A DNA stretch of 64,000 nucleotides from Paenibacillus tundrae (GCF_030812775.1 NZ_JAUSTI010000008.1:285895-349894); one strand, 5' to 3'; shown: positions 1-9,198, numbered from the stretch's first letter. Notes: generated from the letters alone by a model not told the origin. A program made the numbers and translations.

Positions 1-834
1 ATCCATCCGGATGGACATGCCTATACGGATACGTTCGAGCCAGGCGATGTTTGGTATTTCCCTCGCGGATACGGGCATTCCATTCAGGGACTCGGCCCGG
101 ACGAATGTCATTTTATTTTGATTTTTGATAACGGTGATTTCTCGGAGGATCATACTTTTAGTATTACCGATTTTTTTACTCAGACCCCGAACAACATCGT
201 CGCTCAGAATCTTGGCATCACCGAAGAGCAGGCTGCCAAGCTGAATCAGGGTGAAGCCTACTTTGCCAAAGGACCCGTACCCAACGATAGTTCATCTTCC
301 GGTACATACCGACGTAATTCGGAGCTGACCACCATTCACCGATATCCACTCCTTGCCAAACAGCCTAGACGAGCACCAGGAGGTGGTACGCAACGTACCG
401 TGACTGTTGAGGACTTCCCCATCTCCACCACGATGGCTGGGTCTCTCATTGAATTGCAGCCAGGTGCGCTACGGGAGATGCATTGGCATCCTAATGCAGA
501 CGAGTGGCAGTACTACATTAGTGGTCAGGCTGAAATGACAGTATTCCTCGCAGAGGGTCATGCGGTAACAGAGCATTTCGAAGCAGGCGATGTTGGCTAT
601 GCACCTATGGGAGCTGGGCATTATATCAAAAATACCGGAGACGACGTCTGCCGTGTATTAATCGGCTTCAACAGCGGGCACTACGAAGCCATTGATTTGA
701 GTGAATGGATTGCAGGTAACCCAGACGACCTGTTATCCACAAATTTGGGTATGACCAAAGAAGAAGCAGCCAAGCTTCCGAATGACACCCTCTTCATCGC
801 ACCAGATAAGCAAAAGAATAGCTCTCAATCCTAA
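1..834 (+). CDS. oxdC: oxalate decarboxylase, 5'-truncated by window edge
   Basis: Bicupin manganese enzyme that converts oxalate to formate and CO2. The frame is open from base 1 with no start, so 277 residues are visible and roughly the first 110 of a ~385-residue family member lie outside. The tail of cupin 1 has PRGYGH, with a metal-ligand His. Directly after comes S-E-D-H-T at visible residues 48-52, which aligns with the catalytic lid SENST of the Bacillus enzyme and keeps its Glu. Cupin 2 shows HWHPNADEW (H161, H163, E168) and a later His at 207. The retained lid Glu favours decarboxylase over oxalate oxidase; the rest of the lid differs. OxdC and OxdD type cannot be separated here. 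Confidence 0.9.
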   Translation: MHPDGHAYTDTFEPGDVWYFPRGYGHSIQGLGPDECHFILIFDNGDFSEDHTFSITDFFTQTPNNIVAQNLGITEEQAAKLNQGEAYFAKGPVPNDSSSSGTYRRNSELTTIHRYPLLAKQPRRAPGGGTQRTVTVEDFPISTTMAGSLIELQPGALREMHWHPNADEWQYYISGQAEMTVFLAEGHAVTEHFEAGDVGYAPMGAGHYIKNTGDDVCRVLIGFNSGHYEAIDLSEWIAGNPDDLLSTNLGMTKEEAAKLPNDTLFIAPDKQKNSSQS

Positions 835-1022
835 CGTGCCTACGTCTAGCTCTAGCACTAGGACTAGGCGTCCATGCTAAACCAAGACATATATAGGTTA
901 TCAACTTGTTGTCGGATAAGAATTCAGAGGTTCGTGTCAACATACTTGGTTGAATCCGATCGTATCGCTCGCATACACTAGACTGATCTGCATCACTGCT
1001 TTCACGAACCAGAAGAGAGGCT

Positions 1023-1760
1023 ATGTCTATGACCATAACGCCTGATTCGACCAATAACCATCAAGACACAACTAAACGTATTGGACATACTGTAGAACGC
1101 TTAGAGCCGGGACTATCCCGGCTTTTATTATCATCAGCTCTAGTGCTGATTGCCGGATTTATTGATGCCATTGGCTATCTAGGATTAGGCAAGGTTTATT
1201 TGTCTTTTATGAGCGGTAATAGCACCAAGCTAGGCATTTCACTCTTTAAAGGTGACTACTCCGTATGGGCAACGACGGGGGTTGTCGTGCTGTTATTTAT
1301 TGTCGGGGCATTTATCGGTACGTTGATAACGGAACTATCCAGACAATATCATTTGACGTTAATTTTAAGCGCGGAATCTATCTTATTCGTTATTGCAATC
1401 ACCTGGGTTATATTGCTCCACAACGACAGCATTCTCTTTCCACTCGCAGTAGCGATGGGCATGCAAAATACGATGCACCAGATGGTCGCTCATGCTGACG
1501 TAGGCAAAGGCTTCGTGTCAGGAACCTTGTTCGGGATTGGACAAGCCATCGCTAAAGCTGTACGCGGCAAAGCTCCTGTATCCGAATGGGCTGTTCTGGC
1601 ACTATCTTGGATTACGTTTGTCCTCGGGGCCGCTCTGGGAGCACTCCTGTTCACTCAAGCCAGTCTATTCATTTCCTTAATCGTGGCTCTGTCAGCCCTT
1701 GTGCTGCTGATTCCATATACACTCTACATGCAACGACAAAGAACGGTTGACCCTGGATAA
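1023..1760 (+). CDS. DUF1275 (YoaK-like) membrane protein
   Basis: A 245-residue polytopic membrane protein with about six hydrophobic segments. The first contains the family-typical IAGFIDAIGYL followed by YLSFMSGNSTKLG (roughly residues 38-70), which identifies DUF1275/YoaK. No biochemical function is firmly established for the family. The ATG at 1023 has a purine-rich AGAGAGG just upstream; a second in-frame ATG lies 6 bases on. It sits alone, 188 bases after the oxalate decarboxylase gene and convergent with the TelA operon, and its stop codon lies inside a terminator hairpin. Confidence 0.85.
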   Translation: MSMTITPDSTNNHQDTTKRIGHTVERLEPGLSRLLLSSALVLIAGFIDAIGYLGLGKVYLSFMSGNSTKLGISLFKGDYSVWATTGVVVLLFIVGAFIGTLITELSRQYHLTLILSAESILFVIAITWVILLHNDSILFPLAVAMGMQNTMHQMVAHADVGKGFVSGTLFGIGQAIAKAVRGKAPVSEWAVLALSWITFVLGAALGALLFTQASLFISLIVALSALVLLIPYTLYMQRQRTVDPG

Positions 1761-1778
1761 TTCGGGGTCAACCGTTCT
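1740..1778 (+). terminator. intrinsic terminator overlapping a stop codon
   Basis: A 14-base inverted repeat (AGAACGGTTGACCC and its complement) flanks a short loop that includes the TAA stop of the DUF1275 gene, and is followed by a T-containing stretch. It probably serves both this gene and the convergent telA gene. Confidence 0.75.
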
Positions 1779-1804
1779 ATTTATAACTCGGCTATGCGAT
1801 CATG

Positions 1805-2944
1805 CTACAATCCCAGCTTCTGCCCTTTCTCCAGTCGCTGAATCTGCTGCTCTCCCGTATCCGCGAGTTCACGGAACTGTGTAATTGTCTCCCGCATCCG
1901 CGGTAATGCTTCCTGCTTATATACACTGATTGAATCCAGTGCAGACAGGACATCCGTGAACGCTTGCTTCATCGTATCGACCGAAATGCTTGCATCATAC
2001 GCCTGCTTTTGAATGGCGATGCCTTGATCCTTGAGCATTTTGGATGTGCCTGCGATGAGGTCATTCGTCGTCTGGTTCAGTAGTTCAATTTTCTGCAAAA
2101 CAATCTTCTGATTATAAAGCGCACTTGCTACGGTTACGGCAATTTTCAGTGCCGATATGGTTACATTCTTCGCCCGATCTACCCCGCGAATTAGTTCCTT
2201 ATTGTTACGGATGACCACTTCAATTGCCATGATTCCTTGTTGGTTAACCACCAACATCTGCTGCAGATCCATCACCCGTTGCCGAAGCGGGAACAACACT
2301 TCTTCTGTAATGAAACGAACCTTCTCCGGATCTTCATTGCGTACCTTCGCCGCCTCAATCTGTCCATCAATAGATTCGTCCATCAGCACACCTAACTGAA
2401 TTTCCTTCTGTAATCGCTTGGTTAATTCGCGTAAGTTCTGCTGTTCAATTTCTAGAGTCGTATTGTCATTGCGTAGCGTTGCTCGCCCCTTGTCCAGGGA
2501 GGTCACGATGTCTGCAATGACCGCATCTGCTTTCTGGTACTTCAAAAAATACGCGCGTAGCGGATTGAACAACTTGCCCAGAAAGCCAGTCTTAGCAAAG
2601 TCGACCACGCTCGGGTCGAGATCCTTCAGTTGCATATGCAGCTCGGTTAAGCCTTTGGCTACCTGACCGCCCTCGTCTCCCGTCTTGGACAGATGTCCAA
2701 CGGAGACTTGAAGCAACGCGTTTTTCTCCGAAGAGGATCTCATCGTGTTCATGCCAAAGCCCTCAATGGATTGCAGAATCTCCTTGCGTTTCTCCAACGA
2801 TTCAAGGTCAAGTGTCATGATCATCTCTACGTTGGCATTCGCCACTTGTTGCAGCTCGGCGACCTCCGCGGGCACTGGTTTCACTTCTTCCTCAATCACT
2901 TTCTGAATTTCCTTCTGACTAGGTATCTCCATGGAAAATGACAT
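1805..2944 (-). CDS. telA: TelA/YaaN-family toxic-anion resistance protein
   Basis: A 379-residue soluble, largely alpha-helical and coiled-coil protein with no signal peptide. It matches the TelA (KlaA) family along its length, including the DPSVVDFAKTGFLGKLFNPLRAYFLKY segment pattern near residues 112-138 and long helices after it. TelA proteins are linked to tellurite, cell-envelope and bacteriocin stress, but the mechanism is unknown. It is the last gene of a three-gene minus-strand operon, 81 bases after the vWA protein. A good AAGGGGG ribosome site precedes the ATG. Confidence 0.88.
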   Translation of the reverse strand: MSFSMEIPSQKEIQKVIEEEVKPVPAEVAELQQVANANVEMIMTLDLESLEKRKEILQSIEGFGMNTMRSSSEKNALLQVSVGHLSKTGDEGGQVAKGLTELHMQLKDLDPSVVDFAKTGFLGKLFNPLRAYFLKYQKADAVIADIVTSLDKGRATLRNDNTTLEIEQQNLRELTKRLQKEIQLGVLMDESIDGQIEAAKVRNEDPEKVRFITEEVLFPLRQRVMDLQQMLVVNQQGIMAIEVVIRNNKELIRGVDRAKNVTISALKIAVTVASALYNQKIVLQKIELLNQTTNDLIAGTSKMLKDQGIAIQKQAYDASISVDTMKQAFTDVLSALDSISVYKQEALPRMRETITQFRELADTGEQQIQRLEKGQKLGL

Positions 2945-3025
2945 TGACGTTCCCCCTTTAAAATAACAGCTTCATCGACCTATATGCTCAATTCCAAACG
3001 GTGTACACGAACTAGGTTAAACAGA

Positions 3026-4714
3026 TTACATCTGTACGTTGAACAGGTTCCCAATCTTGTACACAACATCGTCGGTATCCGCATTAATACTTGCGGCTTC
3101 GTTAATGCTGGAGATGCTCTCCAATGCTTTGATGTCTGCGTTGTAGCCAATGGTGTAAATCGGCACCTGATACGTCTCGACTAACTCACGAATATCCTGC
3201 AACGTATGCCCCTCATTGGTCTCACCATCACTTAAAACAAAGATCAACGGCTTCACATCGGGATTAGCGGCCTTGTAATCCTCCAACATCTTCATCGCCA
3301 CAACGATTCCGTCAAAGGTCGCTGTTCCTCCACCTGCTTGCAAGCTATCTACCGTGCCTACAAACATGGATTGCTGGTTCGTATCATACTTGGCAATAGG
3401 TAAGTTGACGGTAACTCCACTGGAGTAGGATACTAAGCCGATGCTGTTATCCGTACCCAGATACTTCTGTCCTTTGTGCAAGGACTCCTTAAGCCGGTTA
3501 AGCGGTTCTCCATCCATGCTTCCAGATACATCGGTAACGAACACAGCGGCAATAGGTTTGCTGCCATTTTTCTTCTCTTTCCATACTTTCTGCGCGGACA
3601 ACAGCGTACCGCCATCTACCGCTGCTACCTCTGATTTATAATCCGGGAGGCCATTAAAACCGAACTCCTCGGCTGATTTCTGGTATTTATCTTGCGTCAC
3701 GAATTCCGCAAACTTCTGGATGATCTCCTGCTTGTTCTGCGGCAATTGACCGAGAGCATAGAGCGGGCTGTCATGTCTTACTCCAAATGGAGTGAACACA
3801 TATCCACTCTTCAGATCGGCTGTATTCACAAATGTCTGGTATTCGAGAACAAAAGCATCCAAACGGCCTGACTTGGCAGCTTCCCGCATCTGAATTGTCG
3901 TGGACGCGGTAAACGGTACGTTCGCCTGGAATTTCTCAAAGCCTTGAATCGCCTTCTCCCCAAGCGGATTCGAGCTGTCATACGTGTTCAGCGCTGTCAC
4001 GAGGAAATTTAGTCCCGTGGAGCTCGCAAATGGATCGGTATACCCCATCGCAAGTTCGTTCTTCGCAATCGCTTCAGTGACTGTCTTTACATTGACAGAG
4101 CCATACGTATCAACCAGTGCATCATATTTCGCTTTGGAAATGACGATTCCAGGCACGTTACCAACGATTCGTTCGGACACCATCTCTGTCTTCACTCCGC
4201 TTGCCTCTACCATCTCGCCCCACAGTTCATTGGAAGGTGTGAAGGCATCGGGCACATACTTGCCTGACTTGATATAGTCGGTAGCTGTTCCAGAGGCAAT
4301 ATTCCGAACCTTCACCGACACTGGTTTACCATCAACGCTGATATTTGCTTGGTTGAATTCTTGCGCTACTTCGGTTAACCAGCCGTCCACTCCGCTGCCC
4401 GACTTCTCCGTGGAAGAGAAAATTTCGACGTAATCATTCGTTGTATTCTCTACCGCAATCGGGAACTTGGATATGTCCGGCAGCGATTCTGCGACATCAA
4501 CCGGATCCAGATCAATCTGGCCCTTAACCGGTTCGGCTGTTGCCGGCGCGATGTCAGCATACAACTTTCCTAGCTCCTTACCTGCATTCTCCGTGCTGAC
4601 CTGTGAAGATGACTTACCGAAGTTTGACGTCAGTGTAATTCCTGCATAGACTAGGCCAAACACAAGCACCAACATTACAATGGATATGAAAAAAAACTTC
4701 CCCTTCTTCGCCAT
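3026..4714 (-). CDS. membrane-anchored binding-protein/von Willebrand A fusion
   Basis: A 562-residue protein with an N-terminal membrane segment (about residues 7-28) and an extracytoplasmic body. Residues ~90-370 resemble a type-2 periplasmic binding domain (SBP_bac_11-like). Residues ~385-560 form a vWA domain with an intact MIDAS motif DVSGSMDG near residue 390, a GGGTAT threonine loop and a downstream SDGETNEG. It should bind metal and probably a partner or ligand outside the membrane. It lies 12 bases after the XpaC-like gene and before telA, so the three are very likely one transcript and may form one envelope-stress complex. Specific substrate: unknown. Confidence 0.82.
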   Translation of the reverse strand: MAKKGKFFFISIVMLVLVFGLVYAGITLTSNFGKSSSQVSTENAGKELGKLYADIAPATAEPVKGQIDLDPVDVAESLPDISKFPIAVENTTNDYVEIFSSTEKSGSGVDGWLTEVAQEFNQANISVDGKPVSVKVRNIASGTATDYIKSGKYVPDAFTPSNELWGEMVEASGVKTEMVSERIVGNVPGIVISKAKYDALVDTYGSVNVKTVTEAIAKNELAMGYTDPFASSTGLNFLVTALNTYDSSNPLGEKAIQGFEKFQANVPFTASTTIQMREAAKSGRLDAFVLEYQTFVNTADLKSGYVFTPFGVRHDSPLYALGQLPQNKQEIIQKFAEFVTQDKYQKSAEEFGFNGLPDYKSEVAAVDGGTLLSAQKVWKEKKNGSKPIAAVFVTDVSGSMDGEPLNRLKESLHKGQKYLGTDNSIGLVSYSSGVTVNLPIAKYDTNQQSMFVGTVDSLQAGGGTATFDGIVVAMKMLEDYKAANPDVKPLIFVLSDGETNEGHTLQDIRELVETYQVPIYTIGYNADIKALESISSINEAASINADTDDVVYKIGNLFNVQM

Positions 4715-4726
4715 ACGAGCAACCCC

Positions 4727-5464
4727 TCACTGTCTATATAATTTGGTGTGCTTAATTAATTGATCAATCTCCTGCATACAAGGCATCTGTTCGATATCTC
4801 CGGCCTCATAGCTGTCTAGGCGTGAAATCTCTAGTAGCAACTGATCCAGCTTGAGCAGAATTTCCTCATTGGTGTGGAGTGAATCTTTTACGTAGGTTAG
4901 GTAGTCGTTGTACACTTTCGTTTTTTCCTGAAAAAGCTTTTGTGGCAAGCTCGCGGATTTGGATTTCATCATATTGGCATAATCCGCTTCATCAAATACA
5001 TTCAATCGATTCAACACGCTTCGAATGTTCAGGTACAACAGCTTCTCTACTTCCAGCGTGACGGAGGCAAATTTCTTGTAGCTCAGTTCTCCGGGATCAA
5101 ATCGTTGATGCAGTACATTCAGGAGCGTCTCTTTCTTTTTTTTCATCCGACTAAGTTGGGATAAACCCAGCGTAATATCTTCTTCGAGCACTTTGATGCG
5201 TCTATAAAAAGATAAAGCCTCCACATAATCCTCATGTGTTTCGATATGCCTCACAGGCAGAACAACCGGTTGCCTGAACAACAAGGTATAGCTGCCATAG
5301 AACAGAGCCAATGCGCTACCAAACAGCAGCGTCACCGAAAGTGCTGTCGTGAATGCACTCTCCCCAAATTCTAGTCCGATAAAGCCCGGTGAGAATGCTA
5401 GAACATTCACCGCCACGATGCCGAGGATCAGTCCGAGAAACTTTATGTATTTGGTCATGTTCAA
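4727..5464 (-). CDS. XpaC-like membrane protein
   Basis: A 245-residue protein with two N-terminal transmembrane helices (about residues 8-28 and 38-62) and a long cytoplasmic helical tail. The position next to telA and the architecture match XpaC (the '5-bromo-4-chloroindolyl phosphate hydrolysis' family), which is encoded beside the TelA homologue yaaN in Bacillus. Assignment rests mainly on context and topology; I see no diagnostic catalytic motif. It is first in the operon. A strong AGGAGG lies at 5472-5477, but two starts compete: the ATG used here and one just inside. Confidence 0.55.
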   Translation of the reverse strand: MNMTKYIKFLGLILGIVAVNVLAFSPGFIGLEFGESAFTTALSVTLLFGSALALFYGSYTLLFRQPVVLPVRHIETHEDYVEALSFYRRIKVLEEDITLGLSQLSRMKKKKETLLNVLHQRFDPGELSYKKFASVTLEVEKLLYLNIRSVLNRLNVFDEADYANMMKSKSASLPQKLFQEKTKVYNDYLTYVKDSLHTNEEILLKLDQLLLEISRLDSYEAGDIEQMPCMQEIDQLIKHTKLYRQ

Positions 5465-5953
5465 TCATTCGACCTCCTTTCATGTTAGATATTAGACTTC
5501 ATGTCGTTTTTCCCCTGTTTATCTCATTCTCATTGTACATGATGTTAACGCTCTCAGGTGGATATGATTGGATATTCTGATACTATAACTATACGTAGCT
5601 TGGGCTTATCCCATTTCATCTTTAAGGGACAACGTTGCAACGAATTGGCTAACTTGTGGTCAAACTGTAGAAGTGTGTTACCTGGAAATAGCAGATTGTG
5701 GATGATGAGAAGTTAAACGGTAATACGCGGAAAATTGCTATGCGTGTCATTTTTTATATAAATGCGTGTTCACTCGTGTGCCCCTCGGGGTGAAAGACTA
5801 CCCATTCGAAATGTCTTGATACGCAAACCAGGAATATTTTAAACACACCTCATCTGAAATGTAGACTTTCAAAAAACACACCTCTTATATTTACTCTGAA
5901 ACTTAATTTACAGTAATATACCCATATCATGGTAGATTTGAGGAGGAGACGAT
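5465..5953. other. intergenic region between divergent units
   Basis: It holds the unmapped promoter of the minus-strand TelA operon and of the plus-strand lipoprotein gene. An 11-base direct repeat AAACACACCTC occurs at 5841-5851 and 5874-5884, each copy followed by TCTGAAA within 30 bases. I see no credible gene and no confident -35/-10 pair. Confidence 0.5.
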
Positions 5954-6277
5954 ATACAAAAAAATAAGTCTCAGATTATATTTGTTTTTGTATTTGTTGT
6001 CCTAATTTTGGGAGGCTGTAGCTTCAAGTCTGATTCTAGCGCAGATACTCAAGTCGTTAGCAAGGCTATGGAGGCAGGAAAAACATATTTTAAAGAAAAA
6101 TATGATCTTAACGTAGAGTTTACCCGCCACAAGTTTAATCCTCCCAGCCTCGGAGCAGATGTTGGACTATATGGACATTTAATAGAAAATACGAATACCG
6201 AAGTGTTTCTCCTTATAAACTATGAAACACTTGAAATTGTCACTGCCGCTATCCCCGAAGGACTAGTTAACAAATAA
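5954..6277 (+). CDS. small lipoprotein with apparent AUA start
   Basis: A predicted 107-residue exported lipoprotein of unknown function. Translating from ATA at 5954 gives I-Q-K-N-K-S-Q, then a hydrophobic stretch (IIFVFVFVVLIL) and a lipobox LGGC, so Cys is residue 22 and would be lipidated. A perfect AGGAGG sits at 5941-5946, seven bases before this ATA, and an in-frame TGA at 5939-5941 closes the frame just upstream. No ATG, GTG or TTG lies in the signal-peptide region; the first ordinary start (TTG 6008) would delete the signal peptide and leave no ribosome site. The mature part has LNVEFTRHKFNPP and short beta-like stretches. Either a true AUA start or an ATG-to-ATA mutation. Confidence 0.6.
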   Translation: MQKNKSQIIFVFVFVVLILGGCSFKSDSSADTQVVSKAMEAGKTYFKEKYDLNVEFTRHKFNPPSLGADVGLYGHLIENTNTEVFLLINYETLEIVTAAIPEGLVNK

Positions 6278-6329
6278 CATTTACGGAATGGATTACTTTT
6301 TGTGATCCTTTCCTGTATCTAAAAAATGA

Positions 6330-6358
6330 AAAATACCCCGGCAAGATGCCGGAGTATC
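6330..6358 (-). terminator. intrinsic terminator of the GH127 gene
   Basis: On the minus strand, ATACTCCGGC and GCCGGGGTAT pair around a 5-base loop and are followed by TTTTTC. It lies about 130 bases past the GH127 stop. Confidence 0.75.
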
Positions 6359-6485
6359 GGAATGGTCAGATCTTTAATTTAACAAGCCTCGTGAACTTAC
6401 TTCTGTTAAGGATTAGCTTAACTTGAATAGCTGCTGGAGTGAAATCTCCAGTTCAGGATATAACACCGATTGAATCGCCCTCTGC

Positions 6486-8810
6486 TCAAATAATTAGAAA
6501 TTCCGGTTTGCTTCGTGTAGTGCGAACCTCTGTGACTTTACCAGCACAACCATTGTCACCCAGCGCCTGGAACGTCACTGTAACAGCTTCCTTGCCTGAC
6601 GTGATTTCCTGCGGAATATCATAGGCAACATAGAACGTCTCGCCAATCTTGTTCATATGAATCCGCTGCTCTCCGATAACGACTCCATCGACGATAATAT
6701 TGAAGTGCCGATCATACCGAATACCCTCACGTTCAAAAGGAGAATGATCTCCGCCCCAATAAGCTACGCACAGATAATTAGGTGCTGCCGGCTGCACGGC
6801 CAGTCGATAGCTGAAGTGAGCATCACGAGTACCGTACGCTTCTCGCCACATGTGCAGCTTGTTGCGGCCGTCTGTAGACGAGCCGTTATACTGCGCCTCA
6901 CGGCAGTTACCGTCCAGCTGGTGTCCAATCTCATCTTGCTGACCGTCCGGCTGAACTCTGTCGATGGTGATATCATTCAATACTTTCTCCAGCGCATCGC
7001 CTTCGTCATTCAACGGCCAATACACCGTATAGAACTGATGATGCACATCATAGAACGGAATGAGCTTCACAGCTTCTCCTGTGGACGTCACCTCTCCGCT
7101 CAGCTCAAATGTTAATTTATTCTGATCGAGAACTCGAATCCATTTCCGTACATCCTCTTCCTCTGTCCAGATGACAGGTACAGGCGCGGTCTTGGGATTC
7201 AGTGCAGTCTCGTCTACGATCGTATCCTCAGGAAGACCTTCATTACCAAGTGCACCGGCAAGTACAATTGGTCCATACAGGAATGCTACCTTGTGTTCAT
7301 CATCCCGAGAGGTATATTTACTGAGCGTCATTGGCAGGGTGAACGTCACAACATCGCCCTCGTTCCAGTGACGCGAAAGTGTGATGTATCCCGGCTCGCT
7401 CTGGGACACGATCTGCTGCGTGTCCCCATTCACGATGACCGTCATCGGCTCTTGGAGCCACGATGGTACGCGCAGCTTCAGATTCGCCGAGGCATTGCCT
7501 CCGGTAATCGTTAGGGTTCCTTTTTCCGAATAAGGGAAATTGGTGTTCAGCTTCAATGACAGTCCTTGTGATGTCCAGTCTAGCGTAGAGGCAATGTACA
7601 GGTTCACATACAAGTTATCGTCTTCCTCGAAATAGATCGCTTCGGCATACTTGCCCGGATTCTCCATGCCTGATCCAGTGCAGCACCACCAAGCGGTGTC
7701 ATGTGTTCCATAAATTTTGTAATGCCCTTGGAGCGTGGAAGCAAAGTATGTTTTGTTCCCTGTATCCGGATCTTGTGTGCCTAAAATGTGATTGTAGACA
7801 GCGTTCTCGTAATAATCCATGTATGCGCTATCTGGATTCCAAGTGAAGAGCTGTTTAGTCAATTGCATCATGTTGTGGGTACAGCAACTCTCTCCTGTTT
7901 TGATCCCTAGGCTCTCCATGCCCTTTGCCTCGTAATGCTCCGAAATGCTCGTTGCACCAAAGACGTAAGAACGGTGATGTATGGTCGTATCCCAGAAAAA
8001 TTCAGCCGCTGTGCGGTAGCTCTCGTGGGAGTGATCTTGGTTATAAATCTCTGCTGCTCCGATCACTTTCGGAATTTGAGTATTGGCATGCAATCCCTGA
8101 AGCTCATCTTTCTCCTGCTCCAGTGGTGCCAAAATGGTCTGGTGGGTAAAACGTTTCGCTGTGTCCAGGTAAATCGCTTTGCCCGTGATGCCAAATAACT
8201 GTGCAAATACTTCATTCATGCCCCCGTGCTCGCACTGAAGCATTTTCTGCACCTTCTCATCCGTCATATCTTGTAGTCCCGCCACTGCCCAATCTGCAAA
8301 ACGAATCACAACTTGAAGAGCCTCTTCATTCGCTGTCAGCCTATATGCATCGATAAGTCCACGATAGATCTTATGTACACTGTACCAAGGAACCCAATAC
8401 TCCCCGATGTTAAAACCGCCAATGTGTTCTGCCTGAAATCCAATGATGAATGCTTGCTCAGGCAAGCCACCAATAAAACCACTACCTGTCGCCTGCTGAA
8501 TACCAGCCAATTCACCGACTGCATAATCTAATCTACGCTTCAACTCCTCATTGCTCGTCGCCTGATAGGTCACAGCGAGCGCAGACATATAATGTCCTAA
8601 GGAATGCCCACTAATAGAACGCGCCTCCCAGCCGGCGTAACGTTCCTTGCGCGCAGTTAATCCATGCGCCTCATAACATGGGGCAAGGAATCGATCCATA
8701 TCTAGGGATAAGAGATACTGTTCTCCCACCTGTTGTGACGTAAGGAACACACCATCCGATAGATCAACCTGTGCAGGACTCAAAAATCCTCTGTTCGTTT
8801 GTGTAATCAA
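6486..8810 (-). CDS. GH127-family beta-L-arabinofuranosidase
   Basis: A 774-residue cytoplasmic glycoside hydrolase (no signal peptide) of the former DUF1680 family, expected to remove beta-L-arabinofuranose from plant glycans. Motifs for the zinc-cysteine active site are intact: GESCCTH supplies the Glu and Cys ligands, and WWCCTGSG supplies the Cys-Cys pair including the nucleophile. The acid/base Glu of SISEHYE lies 16 residues before the zinc Glu, as in the characterised bifidobacterial enzyme. An accessory beta domain follows to the end. The start is TTG at 8810: AGGAGG sits 7 bases upstream, and the upstream ATG is out of frame. It is divergent from an AraC regulator that probably controls it. 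Confidence 0.88.
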   Translation of the reverse strand: MITQTNRGFLSPAQVDLSDGVFLTSQQVGEQYLLSLDMDRFLAPCYEAHGLTARKERYAGWEARSISGHSLGHYMSALAVTYQATSNEELKRRLDYAVGELAGIQQATGSGFIGGLPEQAFIIGFQAEHIGGFNIGEYWVPWYSVHKIYRGLIDAYRLTANEEALQVVIRFADWAVAGLQDMTDEKVQKMLQCEHGGMNEVFAQLFGITGKAIYLDTAKRFTHQTILAPLEQEKDELQGLHANTQIPKVIGAAEIYNQDHSHESYRTAAEFFWDTTIHHRSYVFGATSISEHYEAKGMESLGIKTGESCCTHNMMQLTKQLFTWNPDSAYMDYYENAVYNHILGTQDPDTGNKTYFASTLQGHYKIYGTHDTAWWCCTGSGMENPGKYAEAIYFEEDDNLYVNLYIASTLDWTSQGLSLKLNTNFPYSEKGTLTITGGNASANLKLRVPSWLQEPMTVIVNGDTQQIVSQSEPGYITLSRHWNEGDVVTFTLPMTLSKYTSRDDEHKVAFLYGPIVLAGALGNEGLPEDTIVDETALNPKTAPVPVIWTEEEDVRKWIRVLDQNKLTFELSGEVTSTGEAVKLIPFYDVHHQFYTVYWPLNDEGDALEKVLNDITIDRVQPDGQQDEIGHQLDGNCREAQYNGSSTDGRNKLHMWREAYGTRDAHFSYRLAVQPAAPNYLCVAYWGGDHSPFEREGIRYDRHFNIIVDGVVIGEQRIHMNKIGETFYVAYDIPQEITSGKEAVTVTFQALGDNGCAGKVTEVRTTRSKPEFLII

Positions 8811-8833
8811 TTGATTTCCTCCTCATGAACTGT

Positions 8834-9027
8834 CTATATAAATTGAACTAAAGAATAGTTACACTTGCCACTTCGATGACAGAATAACCTTCCGATCGCT
8901 GTTATCCCCAGATTTTTCTAATTTCCTTTTCCAAAGGTAAAATCCGGGGATAAAGGCGAACGCTCCGCTTCTCCATGTTATTTCTGTCCTCTCCGTTCTC
9001 ATGTAAATGTTTAGTTCAATCTATATA
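8834..9027. repeat. ~193-bp near-palindromic repeat, copy 1
   Basis: The element is one long imperfect inverted repeat. Its ends are CTATATA(A)ATTGAACTAAA and the complement CTATATAGATTGAACTAAA. Further in, GATGACAGAATAAC pairs with the complement of GTTATTTCTGTCCTC, and TTATCCCCAGATTTT pairs with AAAATCCGGGGATAA, leaving a small central loop near 8930. A second copy lies at 32838-33030; 44 bases (8874-8917) are identical between the two. The structure fits a MITE-like non-autonomous element or a structured intergenic repeat. It fills most of the 388-base gap between GH127 and the AraC start. No protein is encoded. Confidence 0.85.
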
Positions 9028-9198
9028 GCGAACTGTGATCATATATTTTCCATCTGGATAAAAAGGGTAAAATCCGTCGTCTATCTCTCACGTCGATTAG
9101 CCATAAATCTTTGGTAATCCTTGTACTTCCTCATGTTATCAAATAAAATACAAATGAATCAGACTCAGAATCCAAGAAAAGGTGGAGAAATCCGTCCT

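Noticed and set aside
6008..6277. Gene start at TTG 6008 for the small lipoprotein
   Set aside because: It has no ribosome site and would remove the signal peptide; the AGGAGG at 5941 points to ATA 5954.
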